From Longimicrobium sp. (GTDB taxonomy: Bacteria; Gemmatimonadota; Gemmatimonadetes; Longimicrobiales; Longimicrobiaceae), in contig DASVTZ010000016.1 of NCBI GenBank assembly GCA_036387335.1, forward strand, positions 1 through 37,947: a stretch of 37,947 nt of DNA, in the 5' to 3' direction. The notes beneath the pieces were generated by a model. It did no database searches and was not told the DNA's origin. It saw only the letters and a list, made by a program, of their open reading frames with translations. Numbering within the stretch: position 1 is the first letter of the stretch; the number at the start of each line of letters is the position of its first letter. The translations under genes were made by a program, and so were the position numbers. Of the stretch, positions 7,909 through 15,843 are shown piece by piece.

Positions 7909-8253
7909 ATGCCGCTGCGCACTTTCCGGGACCCGAACGGGATCGAGTGGCAGGTGTGGAGCGTCGTACCCGGCGCGCGCACCTCCGCCGAGCGGCGCGC
8001 GGGCTTCGACCGCCGCAGCCCGGACCCGGTGCTCCGTCCGCCCGGCTCGGACCGGCGCGAGAGCACGGACCGGAGGCGCCCCGCGGTCTCGCTTCCGCCG
8101 CAGCTCATGGAGGGGTGGCTGATCTTCGAGGGCCCCGGCGAGCGCCGCCGTCTCACCCCCATCCCTCCGCACTGGGACGCGCTCCCCGAGCCCGACCTCG
8201 AGCGCCTTCGCGTGCGCGCGCTGCCCGCTACCCGGCTGCGGGGCGACGAGTAA
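7909..8253 (+). CDS. Small conserved protein of the same family, copy 2
   Basis: A 114-residue paralogue of the preceding gene, six bases after its stop and so in the same operon. It starts MPLRTFRDPNGIEWQVWSVV, has the variable Arg-rich centre with repeated DRR/ERR motifs, and ends with EGWLIFEGPGERRRLTPIPP followed by HW and an acidic tail. Tandem duplication is the simplest explanation. The middle diverged strongly while both ends were kept, which suggests the ends are the functional parts. Function unknown. Confidence 0.75.
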   Translation: MPLRTFRDPNGIEWQVWSVVPGARTSAERRAGFDRRSPDPVLRPPGSDRRESTDRRRPAVSLPPQLMEGWLIFEGPGERRRLTPIPPHWDALPEPDLERLRVRALPATRLRGDE

Positions 8254-8264
8254 AAACAGCAACA

Positions 8265-8350
8265 GCCTCACACAGAGACACAGAAGGAACAGAAAGACAC
8301 AGAGAAAACCTTTGCGGTTCTCTCTGTGTCTCTGTGTCTCTGTGTGAGCC
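8265..8350. repeat. Palindromic CACAGAG/heptad repeat, copy 1
   Basis: The left arm CCTCACACAGAGACACAGA and the right arm TCTGTGTCTCTGTGTGAG are near-perfect inverted complements built of 7-8 base units. The element lies exactly between the 3' ends of the convergent genes ending at 8253 and 8361 and can fold into a long hairpin. Related copies are at 11752-11921, 17548-17606, 24547-24622 and 26828-26925. Confidence 0.85.
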
Positions 8351-8360
8351 TTCTGTTCGG

Positions 8361-9518
8361 CTAACGCGGCGCCCGGGCTGTGCGGTGCGCGCGGATGGCG
8401 GCGATCTGGGCGGCGAGCGTGCCGACCAGGGGAAAGACGGGGGCGATCAGGATCAGCATCATCCCCGACGAGTACGACCGCATGCGCGTGACGTACTCGT
8501 TGATGAACGGCCCCGCGGCACGCTCCGTCCAGTCGGGGATCAGGAGGAGCGTGATGATGGCGGCGATGGTCCACGCCGTCGCCAGCGCGAACGAGATCGG
8601 GAGCGCCCACCCCGCGCTGCGTCCGCGCTCACCCAGCGAGCGACCCGTCGTGCGGCCGCCGAGGATGCACAGCCAGAGACCCGCCGCGCAGAGCACCATC
8701 CACAGCATGTAGCGCCACCCCGACGACGGCTCGGGCGCCCGCGCGCTCAGCGCCAGTGCGTCCGCCGGGATCCCCTGCCAGCTTCCGACCAGCGCACGGC
8801 CGTCGCGGCGAAGTGCGGGAGTGGCGGCGGCGTCCCAGCCGCGCGGCAGCTCCACGCGCACGTCCAGCCGCCCGAAGCCGCCCCATTCGCGCGCAGGCGC
8901 CAGCACGTAGCCGAGCTGCCACACCGGCATCAGCCCCTCCGTCTGGTAGACGGCCGCCTGGGCGGGGTAGCGCACGCGGATCTCGTGGCGTCCGGCGGGG
9001 AGCGGGAGCTCGAAGGCGAGGGCGCCGGCCTCCTTCGAGGTGTACGCCAGCGCATCGCCGCCGCCGGGGTGCGGGGTCACCGCCGGGGCGCGCCAGCTCG
9101 CGGGGAGCGGCCCGGGCTGCGTGCGCCGGTTGGCGACGGGGCGCCCATCCAGCCACACCTTCCCCGCGCCGCCCAGCCCATCCGCCACGAAGAGGAGCCG
9201 CACCGTCCGCGCCGCCCCGTCGTTGCGGGTGCGGTAGGTGGCCTCCACCATCGCGGGCTTCGCCTTCGCCAGAGGTCGCAGGTCGATCAGAAGCCGCTCG
9301 TGCTCCACCACTACGTCGCGCAGCCCGCCCCCCGGCTCGCCCGCGGGGCCGCCCGGTCGCCGCGGCGCCGGCTCCGGCGGCTCGGCCATGTTGGCCCACA
9401 GGAGCGCCGGCAGCGCGAGCAGGAGCGCGCCCGGAAGGAGCGCCCGCCAGCGGCGGAGGGCAGGGGAGTGCGGGTGCATGGGGATGCGGGAGAGGCGGGG
9501 AGGGAGAATGGCCGGCAC
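8361..9518 (-). CDS. Membrane protein with a large secreted N-terminal domain
   Basis: A 385-residue protein of unknown function. It starts with a signal sequence (LLPGALLLALPALLWAN). An extracytoplasmic beta-rich domain of about 225 residues follows, with segments such as TVRLLFVADGLGGAGKVWLDG and GRHEIRVRYPAQAAVY. Three C-terminal membrane helices are seen: YMLWMVLCAAGLWLCILGG, WALPISFALATAWTIAAI and MMLILIAPVFPLVGTLAAQI. The domain order resembles membrane-anchored proteins whose beta-sandwich reads or binds envelope ligands, but I cannot name a family. The GTG at 9518 has AGGTCACGG upstream; ATG 9479 would give a shorter N-region but has no ribosome site. Confidence 0.7.
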   Translation of the reverse strand: MPAILPPRLSRIPMHPHSPALRRWRALLPGALLLALPALLWANMAEPPEPAPRRPGGPAGEPGGGLRDVVVEHERLLIDLRPLAKAKPAMVEATYRTRNDGAARTVRLLFVADGLGGAGKVWLDGRPVANRRTQPGPLPASWRAPAVTPHPGGGDALAYTSKEAGALAFELPLPAGRHEIRVRYPAQAAVYQTEGLMPVWQLGYVLAPAREWGGFGRLDVRVELPRGWDAAATPALRRDGRALVGSWQGIPADALALSARAPEPSSGWRYMLWMVLCAAGLWLCILGGRTTGRSLGERGRSAGWALPISFALATAWTIAAIITLLLIPDWTERAAGPFINEYVTRMRSYSSGMMLILIAPVFPLVGTLAAQIAAIRAHRTARAPR

Positions 9519-9713
9519 CCGTGACCTGCGCGTGATCCACGCGTCACATCATCAGGAGTAGAACGGGAAGTTACGGAAGGGCGAGCCACGGCGGAAGCGC
9601 CGGGTGCCGCCGGGGGGCGCGGTTTCGCTCGTGCCCATGCATTGCTAAATTAACCGCACCCCGCAACCTCGACGGTGGATGCGCCTCGATCGTTCCAGGA
9701 GTCGTTCAATCGC

Positions 9714-11747
9714 ATGACCTTACGCAAGCCGCTCGCGTGCGCCGTTGTGCTCGCGTCCGTGCTCGCTCTTCCCGCGGCGGGCCAGCGCCCCGGCGGGCAG
9801 ATGCTGGACCCGACCGACCGGGACACCACCTGCGCCCCCTGCCGCGACTTCTACCAGTGGGCCAACGGCGGGTGGCTGGCGCGCAGCACCATTCCGCCGG
9901 CGTACAGCAGCTGGGGGAACTTCGACGAGCTCCGCGACCGCAACCAGGCCGTGCTGCGCCGGCTCCTGGAGCAGGCGGCCCGCGACGCCGCGCGCGCACC
10001 CGCGGGGAGCAGCGAGCGCAAGCTGGGCGTCTTCTACGCCACCTGCATGGACACCGCGCGCGCCGACCGCGATGGGCGCCTGCCGCTGCTGCCGGAGATG
10101 GCCCGCATCGACGCCGTCCGCGGCCGCGCGGCGCTGGTGGCGGAGGTGGCGCGGCTGCACCAGGTGGGCGCGGCGTCGATGTTCGGCTTCGGCGCGGCGC
10201 CCGACCTCAAGAACAGCGCGCGCACCATCGCGCACCTGGGGCAGGGCGGGCTGGGGCTCCCCGACCGCGACTTCTACACCCGCACGGACAGCGCGGCGCA
10301 GCGCATCCGAGGCGAGTACGTGGCGCACGTGGGACGCATGCTCGCGCTGGCCGGGCGCCGCGACGGGCACGCCGAGGCCGAGCGGGTGATGGCCATCGAA
10401 ACCGCGCTGGCGAAGGCGTCCATGACCCGCGTGCAGCAGCGCGACCCCACCGCCACGTACCACATGATGCCCCTGGCGCAGCTCCAGGCGCTCACCCCGC
10501 GCTGGGATTGGGCGGCGTACCTGCGTGCCCGCGGCGCTCCGCCCATCGACAGCATCAACGTCCGCCAGCCGGACTTCCTCCGCGCGCTGGATGGGATGCT
10601 GGCCACCGTGCCGCTGGCGGACTGGCGGTCGTACATGCGCGCGCACCTGGTGCGGTCCTCCGCATCGGCGCTCTCGCGGCCCTTTCTGGACGAGCAGTTC
10701 CGGATGCAGCAGGTGCTCACCGGCACCCGCGAGCAGCTTCCCCGATGGCGGCGCTGCCTGGCCGCGACCGACGCGCACATGGGCGACGCGCTGGGCGAGG
10801 CGTACGTGCGGCGCACCTTCACCCCGCAGGCCCGCGCGCGCGCCCTGCGCATGGTGGAGAACATGCGCCAGGCGCTCCGCGAGCGGCTGCAGGGGGTGGA
10901 CTGGATGACGGACTCCACCCGCGCGGAGGCGCTCGCCAAGCTCGGCTCGTTCCGCGAGAAGATCGGCTATCCGGACCGGTGGCGCGACTACTCGGGGCTG
11001 GAGATCCGGCCGGGGTCGCACCTGGAGAACCTGCGCCGCGCCACCCGCTGGGCCACTGCGCGCGGAATCGCCCGCATCGGCCGGCCGGTGGACCGCGGCG
11101 AATGGTCGATGACGGCGCCCGCCGTCAACGCGTACTACAACGCCTCGCTCAACGAGATCGTCTTTCCCGCGGGAATCCTGCAGCCCCCGTTCTTCGACGC
11201 CACGGCCGACGACGCGGCCAACTACGGGGGGATCGGCACCGTGATCGGCCACGAGATGGCGCACGGCTTCGACGACCAGGGGCGCCGCTTCGACTCCCGC
11301 GGCAACCTGCGCGACTGGTGGACCCCCGCCGACGCCGCGGCCTTCCGCGAGCAGACGAAGCGCGTGGCCGACCAGTACTCCGGCTACACCGTGATCGACA
11401 CGCTGCGCGTGAACGGCGAGCTCACGCTGGGCGAGAACATCGCGGACCTGGGCGGGCTCACCATCGCCTTCCACGCGCTGCAAAAGGAGTTGGCGGGCAA
11501 GCCGCGCCCCCCGCTGATCGACGGCTTCACGCCGGAGCAGCGCTTCTTCATCGCGTGGGCGCAGATCTGGCGCCGCAACGCTCGTCCGGAGGTGCTGCGC
11601 CTGCAGGCGGCCACGGACCCGCACGCCCCATCCCGGTGGCGCACCAACGGCCCGCTGGCCAACATGCCCGAGTTCGCCCGCGCCTTCAACTGTGCCCCCG
11701 GCGACCCCATGGTCCGCCCCGACAGCATCCGCGCCCGCATCTGGTGA
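9714..11747 (+). CDS. M13-family (neprilysin-like) zinc metallopeptidase
   Basis: A 677-residue secreted endopeptidase of the M13 (PepO/neprilysin) family. A Sec signal peptide (MTLRKPLACAVVLASVLALPAAGQ) precedes the CxPCRDFYQWANGGWL N-terminal motif typical of M13. The substrate-binding motif NAYYN is present. The zinc site is complete: HEMAH with His513, Glu514 and His517, and ENIADLGG with Glu574 as third ligand and Asp578. The C-terminus ends RARIW where the family usually has CxVW, so the terminal Cys is missing but the Trp is kept. A GTG at 9675 is an alternative start, but ATG 9714 begins right at the signal peptide and has AGGAG 12 bases upstream. It should cleave oligopeptides outside the cytoplasm. 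Confidence 0.94.
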   Translation: MTLRKPLACAVVLASVLALPAAGQRPGGQMLDPTDRDTTCAPCRDFYQWANGGWLARSTIPPAYSSWGNFDELRDRNQAVLRRLLEQAARDAARAPAGSSERKLGVFYATCMDTARADRDGRLPLLPEMARIDAVRGRAALVAEVARLHQVGAASMFGFGAAPDLKNSARTIAHLGQGGLGLPDRDFYTRTDSAAQRIRGEYVAHVGRMLALAGRRDGHAEAERVMAIETALAKASMTRVQQRDPTATYHMMPLAQLQALTPRWDWAAYLRARGAPPIDSINVRQPDFLRALDGMLATVPLADWRSYMRAHLVRSSASALSRPFLDEQFRMQQVLTGTREQLPRWRRCLAATDAHMGDALGEAYVRRTFTPQARARALRMVENMRQALRERLQGVDWMTDSTRAEALAKLGSFREKIGYPDRWRDYSGLEIRPGSHLENLRRATRWATARGIARIGRPVDRGEWSMTAPAVNAYYNASLNEIVFPAGILQPPFFDATADDAANYGGIGTVIGHEMAHGFDDQGRRFDSRGNLRDWWTPADAAAFREQTKRVADQYSGYTVIDTLRVNGELTLGENIADLGGLTIAFHALQKELAGKPRPPLIDGFTPEQRFFIAWAQIWRRNARPEVLRLQAATDPHAPSRWRTNGPLANMPEFARAFNCAPGDPMVRPDSIRARIW

Positions 11748-11751
11748 AGTT

Positions 11752-11921
11752 TTCGCGGAGACGCGGAGGCTCGGAAACACCAGCAAAAGCCTCACACAGA
11801 GAACACAGAGGGAACTACAAGCCACAGAGGAAACCTCTACCTGTTCTCTCTGTGTCTCTGTGTCTCTGTGTGAGCCATGCAGTTGCAGTTCTCTCTGCGT
11901 CTCCGCGCCTCCGCGTGAGAC
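11752..11921. repeat. Nested palindromic heptad repeats, copy 2
   Basis: An inner CACAGAG-type palindrome (11789-11876) lies between the two arms (11752-11770 and 11889-11921) of an outer GCGGAGA/TCTCCGC-type palindrome. Two members of one repeat class appear inserted one in the other, in the gap between convergent genes. Together with the terminator at 11957 it accounts for most of the 300-base gap; nothing coding is seen there. Confidence 0.75.
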
Positions 11922-11956
11922 TGCCGTTACGGACCTTGCACAAACCTGGATGACGA

Positions 11957-11992
11957 ATGAGGGCGCCGGTCCGTGTGGACCGGCGCCCTCAT
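11957..11992. terminator. Bidirectional-type terminator hairpin
   Basis: A perfect 16-bp stem, ATGAGGGCGCCGGTCC and its complement, with loop GTGT. It lies between the convergent M13 peptidase gene and the gene ending at 12051, with no long T-run on either side. Confidence 0.65.
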
Positions 11993-12050
11993 CGATCTGT
12001 GACCCCGCCGATTGCCTGGCCCCGGTGCCCCGGTGCTCCGACGTCCGCCC

Positions 12051-12632
12051 TCAGAGCCGGTCCGCGCAGAAGTAGCCGCCCGCGCGCTGCTCCCCACCGC
12101 TCTCCCATCGCCCGGCGAAGCGCTCCGGCGTGATCGAAGTGACAAAGAGCGCCAGGCTCGCCCCGTCGAAGCGGGACGGACCCGCACGGTTCGCGTCGGC
12201 GCCCAGGCGCAGGGTGATGGCCTGCGCACCCGAGCGCTCCCACTCCATCCCCAGCACCCCCGGCCCCGCGGGGTCGTCGCGCCCCACGTCGCCCGGCGCG
12301 ACGGCGCCCACGGACGCCGGCGCCAGGTCGGTGAAGCCGTAGAGCGGGTAGCGCACCCGCTCCGCCGGCGCGATCGGCGGCGGGCGGTTGCCGAACGGAC
12401 GCAGCCGCAGCATCGCCGAGGCGTGGTTCCCCGCGCGCGGGCCGCTGGTGGCGGTCAGCGAGAGGTGGAACTCACCGGCCAGCACGTCCGCGCGGGAGCC
12501 GGCGGCGAGCTCCCCCTGCACGGGCGCGCACGGGGCCGGCGTGGGGACGCGCCGCGCGCACGACGTCCACCCCGCCAGCGCGAGCGCCGCCCCCAGGACG
12601 AGCCCGGGGGAGCGCGCGATCCTCGCCCTCAG
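12051..12632 (-). CDS. Secreted hypothetical protein coupled to the leishmanolysin-like gene
   Basis: A protein of about 193 residues of unknown function. After a short basic start it has a hydrophobic segment (GLVLGAALALAGWTSC) that may be a lipoprotein signal, then a soluble domain with EFHLSLTATSGPRAG, LRLRPFGNRPPP and a C-terminal ALFVTSITPERFAGRWESGG. The pattern is that of a small beta-barrel or lipocalin-like binding fold, but this is a guess. No ATG, GTG or TTG exists in frame near the signal segment. The best start is a CTG at 12632 that overlaps the upstream stop as CTGA, with AGGGTGG just before it. The start is therefore uncertain; the frame itself is convincing. Confidence 0.6.
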   Translation of the reverse strand: MRARIARSPGLVLGAALALAGWTSCARRVPTPAPCAPVQGELAAGSRADVLAGEFHLSLTATSGPRAGNHASAMLRLRPFGNRPPPIAPAERVRYPLYGFTDLAPASVGAVAPGDVGRDDPAGPGVLGMEWERSGAQAITLRLGADANRAGPSRFDGASLALFVTSITPERFAGRWESGGEQRAGGYFCADRL

Positions 12633-14419
12633 CGGGCCACCCTGGTGAAGCGGCCGGCGCGATCCACGGTGTAGAGCGGGCCGGTGTACAGGTCGTTGTG
12701 CATCTTCAGCGTGTTCTCGGGTCCGGGCGCGCGTACCGTCAGCGCCAGGGAGAAGGCATCGGCACGCGACGGGTCCACGCCGTACCCCAGGTCGGTGAGC
12801 GAGCGCACCGTCAGCACGCTCAGCGGGTTCTGGCCGGCGTTGATGTAGCCCGTCATCAGCTCGTTGCGCAGGATCGACTCGCGCCAGTGGCCGTTCATCG
12901 TCCCCGCGCCGCCCGTGTTCTCCACCGGCACCTTGGCGCCGCCGGTGTAGGTGTTGCCGCCGATGGCGTCGAAGCCGACGATTCCGTTCGAGCCGTTGTA
13001 AAAGGTATCCAGCGTGTTGCCTGGGCTGCTGGGGTTCTGCAGCAGGCCCTTCGACGACCAAAGCGTCCCGATCCCCAGCACGTGCCCCATCTCGTGGAGG
13101 ATCACGCTGCCGAGCTGGTTGTTGGTCTCCATCATCGCGAGGTCGGCGACGTCGAACTCCATCTTCCCGACTACCGGAAGGCCGCCGATGCCCGTGCGGA
13201 CGAAGCACGGCCCCGCCTGCCCCAGCACGGAACCCGGACCGTCGATGTCCACGGCCGCCGCGAAGATCACGAGGTCGTCGAAGGTAGTGTTCATGCTGGG
13301 CGTACCCGTGCCGCAGGCGTCCTCGGGAATCGAGGTGGAGATGTCCGCCAGGTCGTTGCGCACCAGGGTGGCCCAGCGCGCCGCCGCGTTGGCGAAGGCG
13401 GCCCGCTGCGTCGGCGTCATGGACGTGGTGATGCAGAGCGTGACCTCGTACGCCGCGCCCGGACCGCCGAAGCACCCCGTGCCGCGCATCACCACGGGCG
13501 GGCCCGTGAGGCCCGGCGCGATGGCCGTAAGCGTGTTGGCGTCGGCGGCGGAGCCCAGCGTCCACGTGCCGGCCGAGGCGACGCCGTTCGTACCGGTGAC
13601 GACCGACGTGTTGGTGGTGCGGCCGCCGCCGGAGGTGACGACGAAGTTGACGGTGATGCCGGAGAGCGGGTTGCCGGCCTCGTCACGCGCCACCACCGAC
13701 GGGGCGACGGGGACCGCGGTCCCCATCATCGCCGCCTGGTGCCCGCCGGCCAGCAGGCCCAGCACGCCCGGCACCCGCCCGACGGCCTGGGCGGTGAACG
13801 ACAGCGGCGAAAGCGTGGTGCCGGGGAAGGTCACGGACAGGGTGTGCGTCCCCGCCGCGGGCCCCAGCGTCCAGCTATTGGTGGCGATGCCCTCCGCGTC
13901 GGTCACCGAAGTGGCCGCGGCGAGCGTGCCGCCGCCCGTCTGCACCGTGAAGGTGACCGTCACCCCCGCGACCCCTACACCCAGCCGGTCCACCACGCGC
14001 ACGCGGAGCGCGCTGCCCAGCAGCGCCCCCGCCGCGCCGGACTGCCCGTTGCCCGCGAAGCTCTCGGCCCGGACGGGGGCCTGCGCGACCCGCACCTCCA
14101 CCGACCCCGCGGCCGAGCCGGCGCGGGCGGTGATCGACGCCGTCCCGTTCGCCATGGCTTTCACCGAGGCGCTGTCGCCCCCCAGCCCCGTCACGACGAC
14201 GGACGGTGAGTTCGTCTCCCAGCTGAGGACGGCGTTCCCCATCGCCTTGCCTTTCTGGTCGCTGACGCCCGCGCGCACGATCTGCGTGGCGCCGATCGCG
14301 TCCAGCGTGGCCGCGGGCGCTACGGTGATGGTGGTCGCGACGGACGGTTCCGTCGTCGAGTCCGAACCGCACCCCGCCGCCAGCGCGGCGAAGGCGGGGA
14401 CGAGCATTAGCTTGCGCAT
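12629..14419 (-). CDS. Leishmanolysin-like (M8-type) metallopeptidase lipoprotein with Ig-like domains
   Basis: A 596-residue lipoprotein. The signal peptide MRKLMLVPAFAALAAGC gives a lipidated Cys17. Three Ig-like units follow: a Big_2-like one (about 30-105) and two invasin/Big_1-like ones with VRVVDRLGVGVAGVTVTFTV and PSVVARDEAGNPLSGITVNF. The C-terminal catalytic domain has HEMGHVLGIGTLW, with His442, Glu443 and His446, and a distant third histidine His511 in GHWRESILRNELMTG. This HExxH plus later HW...ELMTG pattern is that of leishmanolysin-related peptidases. ATG 14419 is preferred over an in-frame upstream codon because the lipoprotein signal starts there. It is probably a surface-attached protease. 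Confidence 0.87.
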   Translation of the reverse strand: MRKLMLVPAFAALAAGCGSDSTTEPSVATTITVAPAATLDAIGATQIVRAGVSDQKGKAMGNAVLSWETNSPSVVVTGLGGDSASVKAMANGTASITARAGSAAGSVEVRVAQAPVRAESFAGNGQSGAAGALLGSALRVRVVDRLGVGVAGVTVTFTVQTGGGTLAAATSVTDAEGIATNSWTLGPAAGTHTLSVTFPGTTLSPLSFTAQAVGRVPGVLGLLAGGHQAAMMGTAVPVAPSVVARDEAGNPLSGITVNFVVTSGGGRTTNTSVVTGTNGVASAGTWTLGSAADANTLTAIAPGLTGPPVVMRGTGCFGGPGAAYEVTLCITTSMTPTQRAAFANAAARWATLVRNDLADISTSIPEDACGTGTPSMNTTFDDLVIFAAAVDIDGPGSVLGQAGPCFVRTGIGGLPVVGKMEFDVADLAMMETNNQLGSVILHEMGHVLGIGTLWSSKGLLQNPSSPGNTLDTFYNGSNGIVGFDAIGGNTYTGGAKVPVENTGGAGTMNGHWRESILRNELMTGYINAGQNPLSVLTVRSLTDLGYGVDPSRADAFSLALTVRAPGPENTLKMHNDLYTGPLYTVDRAGRFTRVAR

Positions 14420-14570
14420 GATGGGGGCTTCAGCGAGGTAGGGTGGAGCCGGTTCGCCCGGCCCGGGCACGGTGGGACATACAAATTAGTATCAAGCCGG
14501 CCGATTCGTAAAGGCCTGCCGCTAAACAACCTGTCTCACTCGGGGGTAGGTACCGGGGGTGTGGCTAACG

Positions 14571-15458
14571 CTACGTCACCAGCCACCGCGCCACGACGCG
14601 CCCCAGCTCTTCCCCCGCGTCTTCCTGGATGAAGTGTCCGGCGCCGCGCAGCACCGTGTGCGGCTCCCCCGCCGCGCCGGGAACGGTGCGCTGCAGGAGG
14701 CGGTCGATGCCGCGAAAGAAGATGTCCCGGTCGCCGAACGCCGTCAGGAACGGCCGCTCCCACCCGCGCAGCGCCTCCCAGGCGCGGCGGTTGGCCCCGT
14801 TCGCCGGATCGGACGGCCGCGTGGGGACGAGGGCGGGGAGCGAGCGCGGCCCGGCCTTGAAGCGCTCGGCGGGGAAGGGCGCCTCGTACGCCGCCACCAC
14901 CTCGCGCGGGAGCCGCGTCTGCGTCCCCGCTTGCACGAGCCGCCCTACGGGGAAGCGCGGCGTCCAGCGCGCGAAGGCCTGCCACACCTTGAAGGGAAAG
15001 GGCGTGTGCTGGTCGCCGGTGGGGAGGCCGCCGTTGGCCACCACCACGCGCGCGAACCGTTCCGGGTGCTCCGCCACGAGCCGCAGCCCGATCAGCGCGC
15101 CCCAATCCTGGCACACCAGCGTTACCCCGGTGAGCTCCCGCGCGCGCATCCATCCCGCCATCCACGCCACGTGCCGTGCGTAGCTGTAATCCTCCCTCCT
15201 CGCCGGCTTGTCCGACCTCCCGAACCCCACCAGGTCCGGCGCGATCGCCCTCAGCCCCGCCTCCGCCAGCACGGGAATCACCTTGCGATACAGATACGAC
15301 CACGTGGGCTCCCCGTGCATCAGCAGCACCGGCGCCCCATCCTGCGGCCCGTCCTCCACGTGGTGGATCCGCACCCCCTCCACCTCCGTGTACCGCGGCT
15401 CCCACGGATAGCCGGGCAGCCGGGAGAAGCGGTGGTCGGGTGTGCGGAGAAGCTGCAT
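14571..15458 (-). CDS. Haloalkane dehalogenase-like alpha/beta hydrolase
   Basis: A 295-residue alpha/beta hydrolase of the haloalkane dehalogenase type, which cleaves carbon-halogen bonds hydrolytically. The oxyanion motif is HGEPTWSYLYRKV, with Glu50 and Trp53, as in subfamily I (DhlA-like) enzymes. The nucleophile is Asp118 in CQDWG, followed by the halide-binding Trp119. The catalytic acid is probably Asp245 in FGDRDIF and the base His275 in GAGHFIQED. The start at ATG 15458 matches the family N-terminus (RTPDHRFSRLPGYPW). Octamer repeats begin seven bases upstream, so no Shine-Dalgarno is seen. Family calls cannot separate true dehalogenases from related hydrolases with certainty; here all signature residues are present. 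Confidence 0.88.
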   Translation of the reverse strand: MQLLRTPDHRFSRLPGYPWEPRYTEVEGVRIHHVEDGPQDGAPVLLMHGEPTWSYLYRKVIPVLAEAGLRAIAPDLVGFGRSDKPARREDYSYARHVAWMAGWMRARELTGVTLVCQDWGALIGLRLVAEHPERFARVVVANGGLPTGDQHTPFPFKVWQAFARWTPRFPVGRLVQAGTQTRLPREVVAAYEAPFPAERFKAGPRSLPALVPTRPSDPANGANRRAWEALRGWERPFLTAFGDRDIFFRGIDRLLQRTVPGAAGEPHTVLRGAGHFIQEDAGEELGRVVARWLVT

Positions 15459-15464
15459 GGGGGA

Positions 15465-15497
15465 AGTGCGTGAGTGCGTTAGTGCGTGAGTGCGTTG
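15465..15497. repeat. GAGTGCGT octamer tandem repeat
   Basis: About four units of AGTGCGTG/AGTGCGTT directly upstream of the dehalogenase start. An inverted counterpart is at 15803-15838, and a same-sense array is at 37519-37554. Confidence 0.8.
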
Positions 15498-15529
15498 ATG
15501 CCGTCCGAGCTGCGGGTCCCGCACCAGGA

Positions 15530-15576
15530 GCGCATGAATTCGCCGCTGGAACCACACAAAATCCGCCTGTGCGGAC
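15530..15576 (+). repeat. Two-hairpin repeat X, copy 1
   Basis: A hairpin around TGAA, a linker containing GGAACCACACAAAA, then a hairpin TCCGC-CTGT-GCGGA. It aligns with copies at 15710-15757 (opposite strand) and 22848-22895. Confidence 0.6.
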
Positions 15577-15596
15577 TCCGGCATCTCCGTTCACGA

Positions 15597-15648
15597 GACC
15601 GCTTCAGCGGTCTTCGCGTAGTTCCAGCCGGAGGATTCATCCCCCGGC
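15597..15648 (+). repeat. Two-hairpin repeat Y, copy 1
   Basis: GACCGC-TTCA-GCGGTC, then the linker TTCGCGTAGTTCCA, then a nine-pair stem with one A/C mismatch around a second TTCA loop. Copy 2 at 23164-23215 has the same loops and linker but changed, still paired, stems. Confidence 0.7.
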
Positions 15649-15709
15649 GACTCATCCCCCGGCGATGCGGCGCCGGTGCCCGCCGCCCCATACCGCGCCG
15701 CCGCCCCCG

Positions 15710-15757
15710 AGCCTGCGAAGGCAGGCTTCCCGCCGTTGTTGCAGCGGTTTCAACCGC
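15710..15757 (-). repeat. Two-hairpin repeat X, copy 2 (inverted)
   Basis: Read on the minus strand it is GCGGTTGAAACCGC, a linker with GCAACAAC, then GCCTGC-CTTC-GCAGGC. The stems differ from the copy at 22848 yet remain fully paired. With copy 1 and repeat Y it occupies most of the 385-base gap 15459-15843; no gene is seen there. Confidence 0.65.
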
Positions 15758-15802
15758 CGGCCCTTCCCCGGAGCCCCCAAACGCGTGAGTGCGCTCCAAC
15801 CT

Positions 15803-15838
15803 CAGCGCACTCACGCACTCACGCACTCACGCACTTCC
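15803..15838. repeat. Octamer tandem repeat, inverted counterpart
   Basis: CACTCACG units, the reverse complement of the array at 15465-15497. The two arrays bracket the X/Y repeat cluster. This one ends six bases before the stop of the minus-strand gene at 15844. Confidence 0.8.
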
Positions 15839-15843
15839 GTCCC

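Noticed and set aside
7590..9524. A 644-codon plus-strand frame running through two small genes, a palindromic repeat and a membrane-protein gene
   Set aside because: It crosses a repeat and the opposite strand of a well-supported gene, and its composition is that of shadow frames.
9720..11825. A 701-codon open frame on the minus strand opposite the M13 peptidase, and a 738-codon frame on the plus strand in another phase
   Set aside because: High GC makes long spurious frames. Their products are low-complexity and have no domain, while the M13 frame carries a signal peptide and the complete zinc site.
14484..14513. AT-rich stretch upstream of the leishmanolysin-like gene as a promoter
   Set aside because: Several overlapping -10-like hexamers exist, but none has a -35 at proper spacing; it is probably the promoter area but cannot be resolved.
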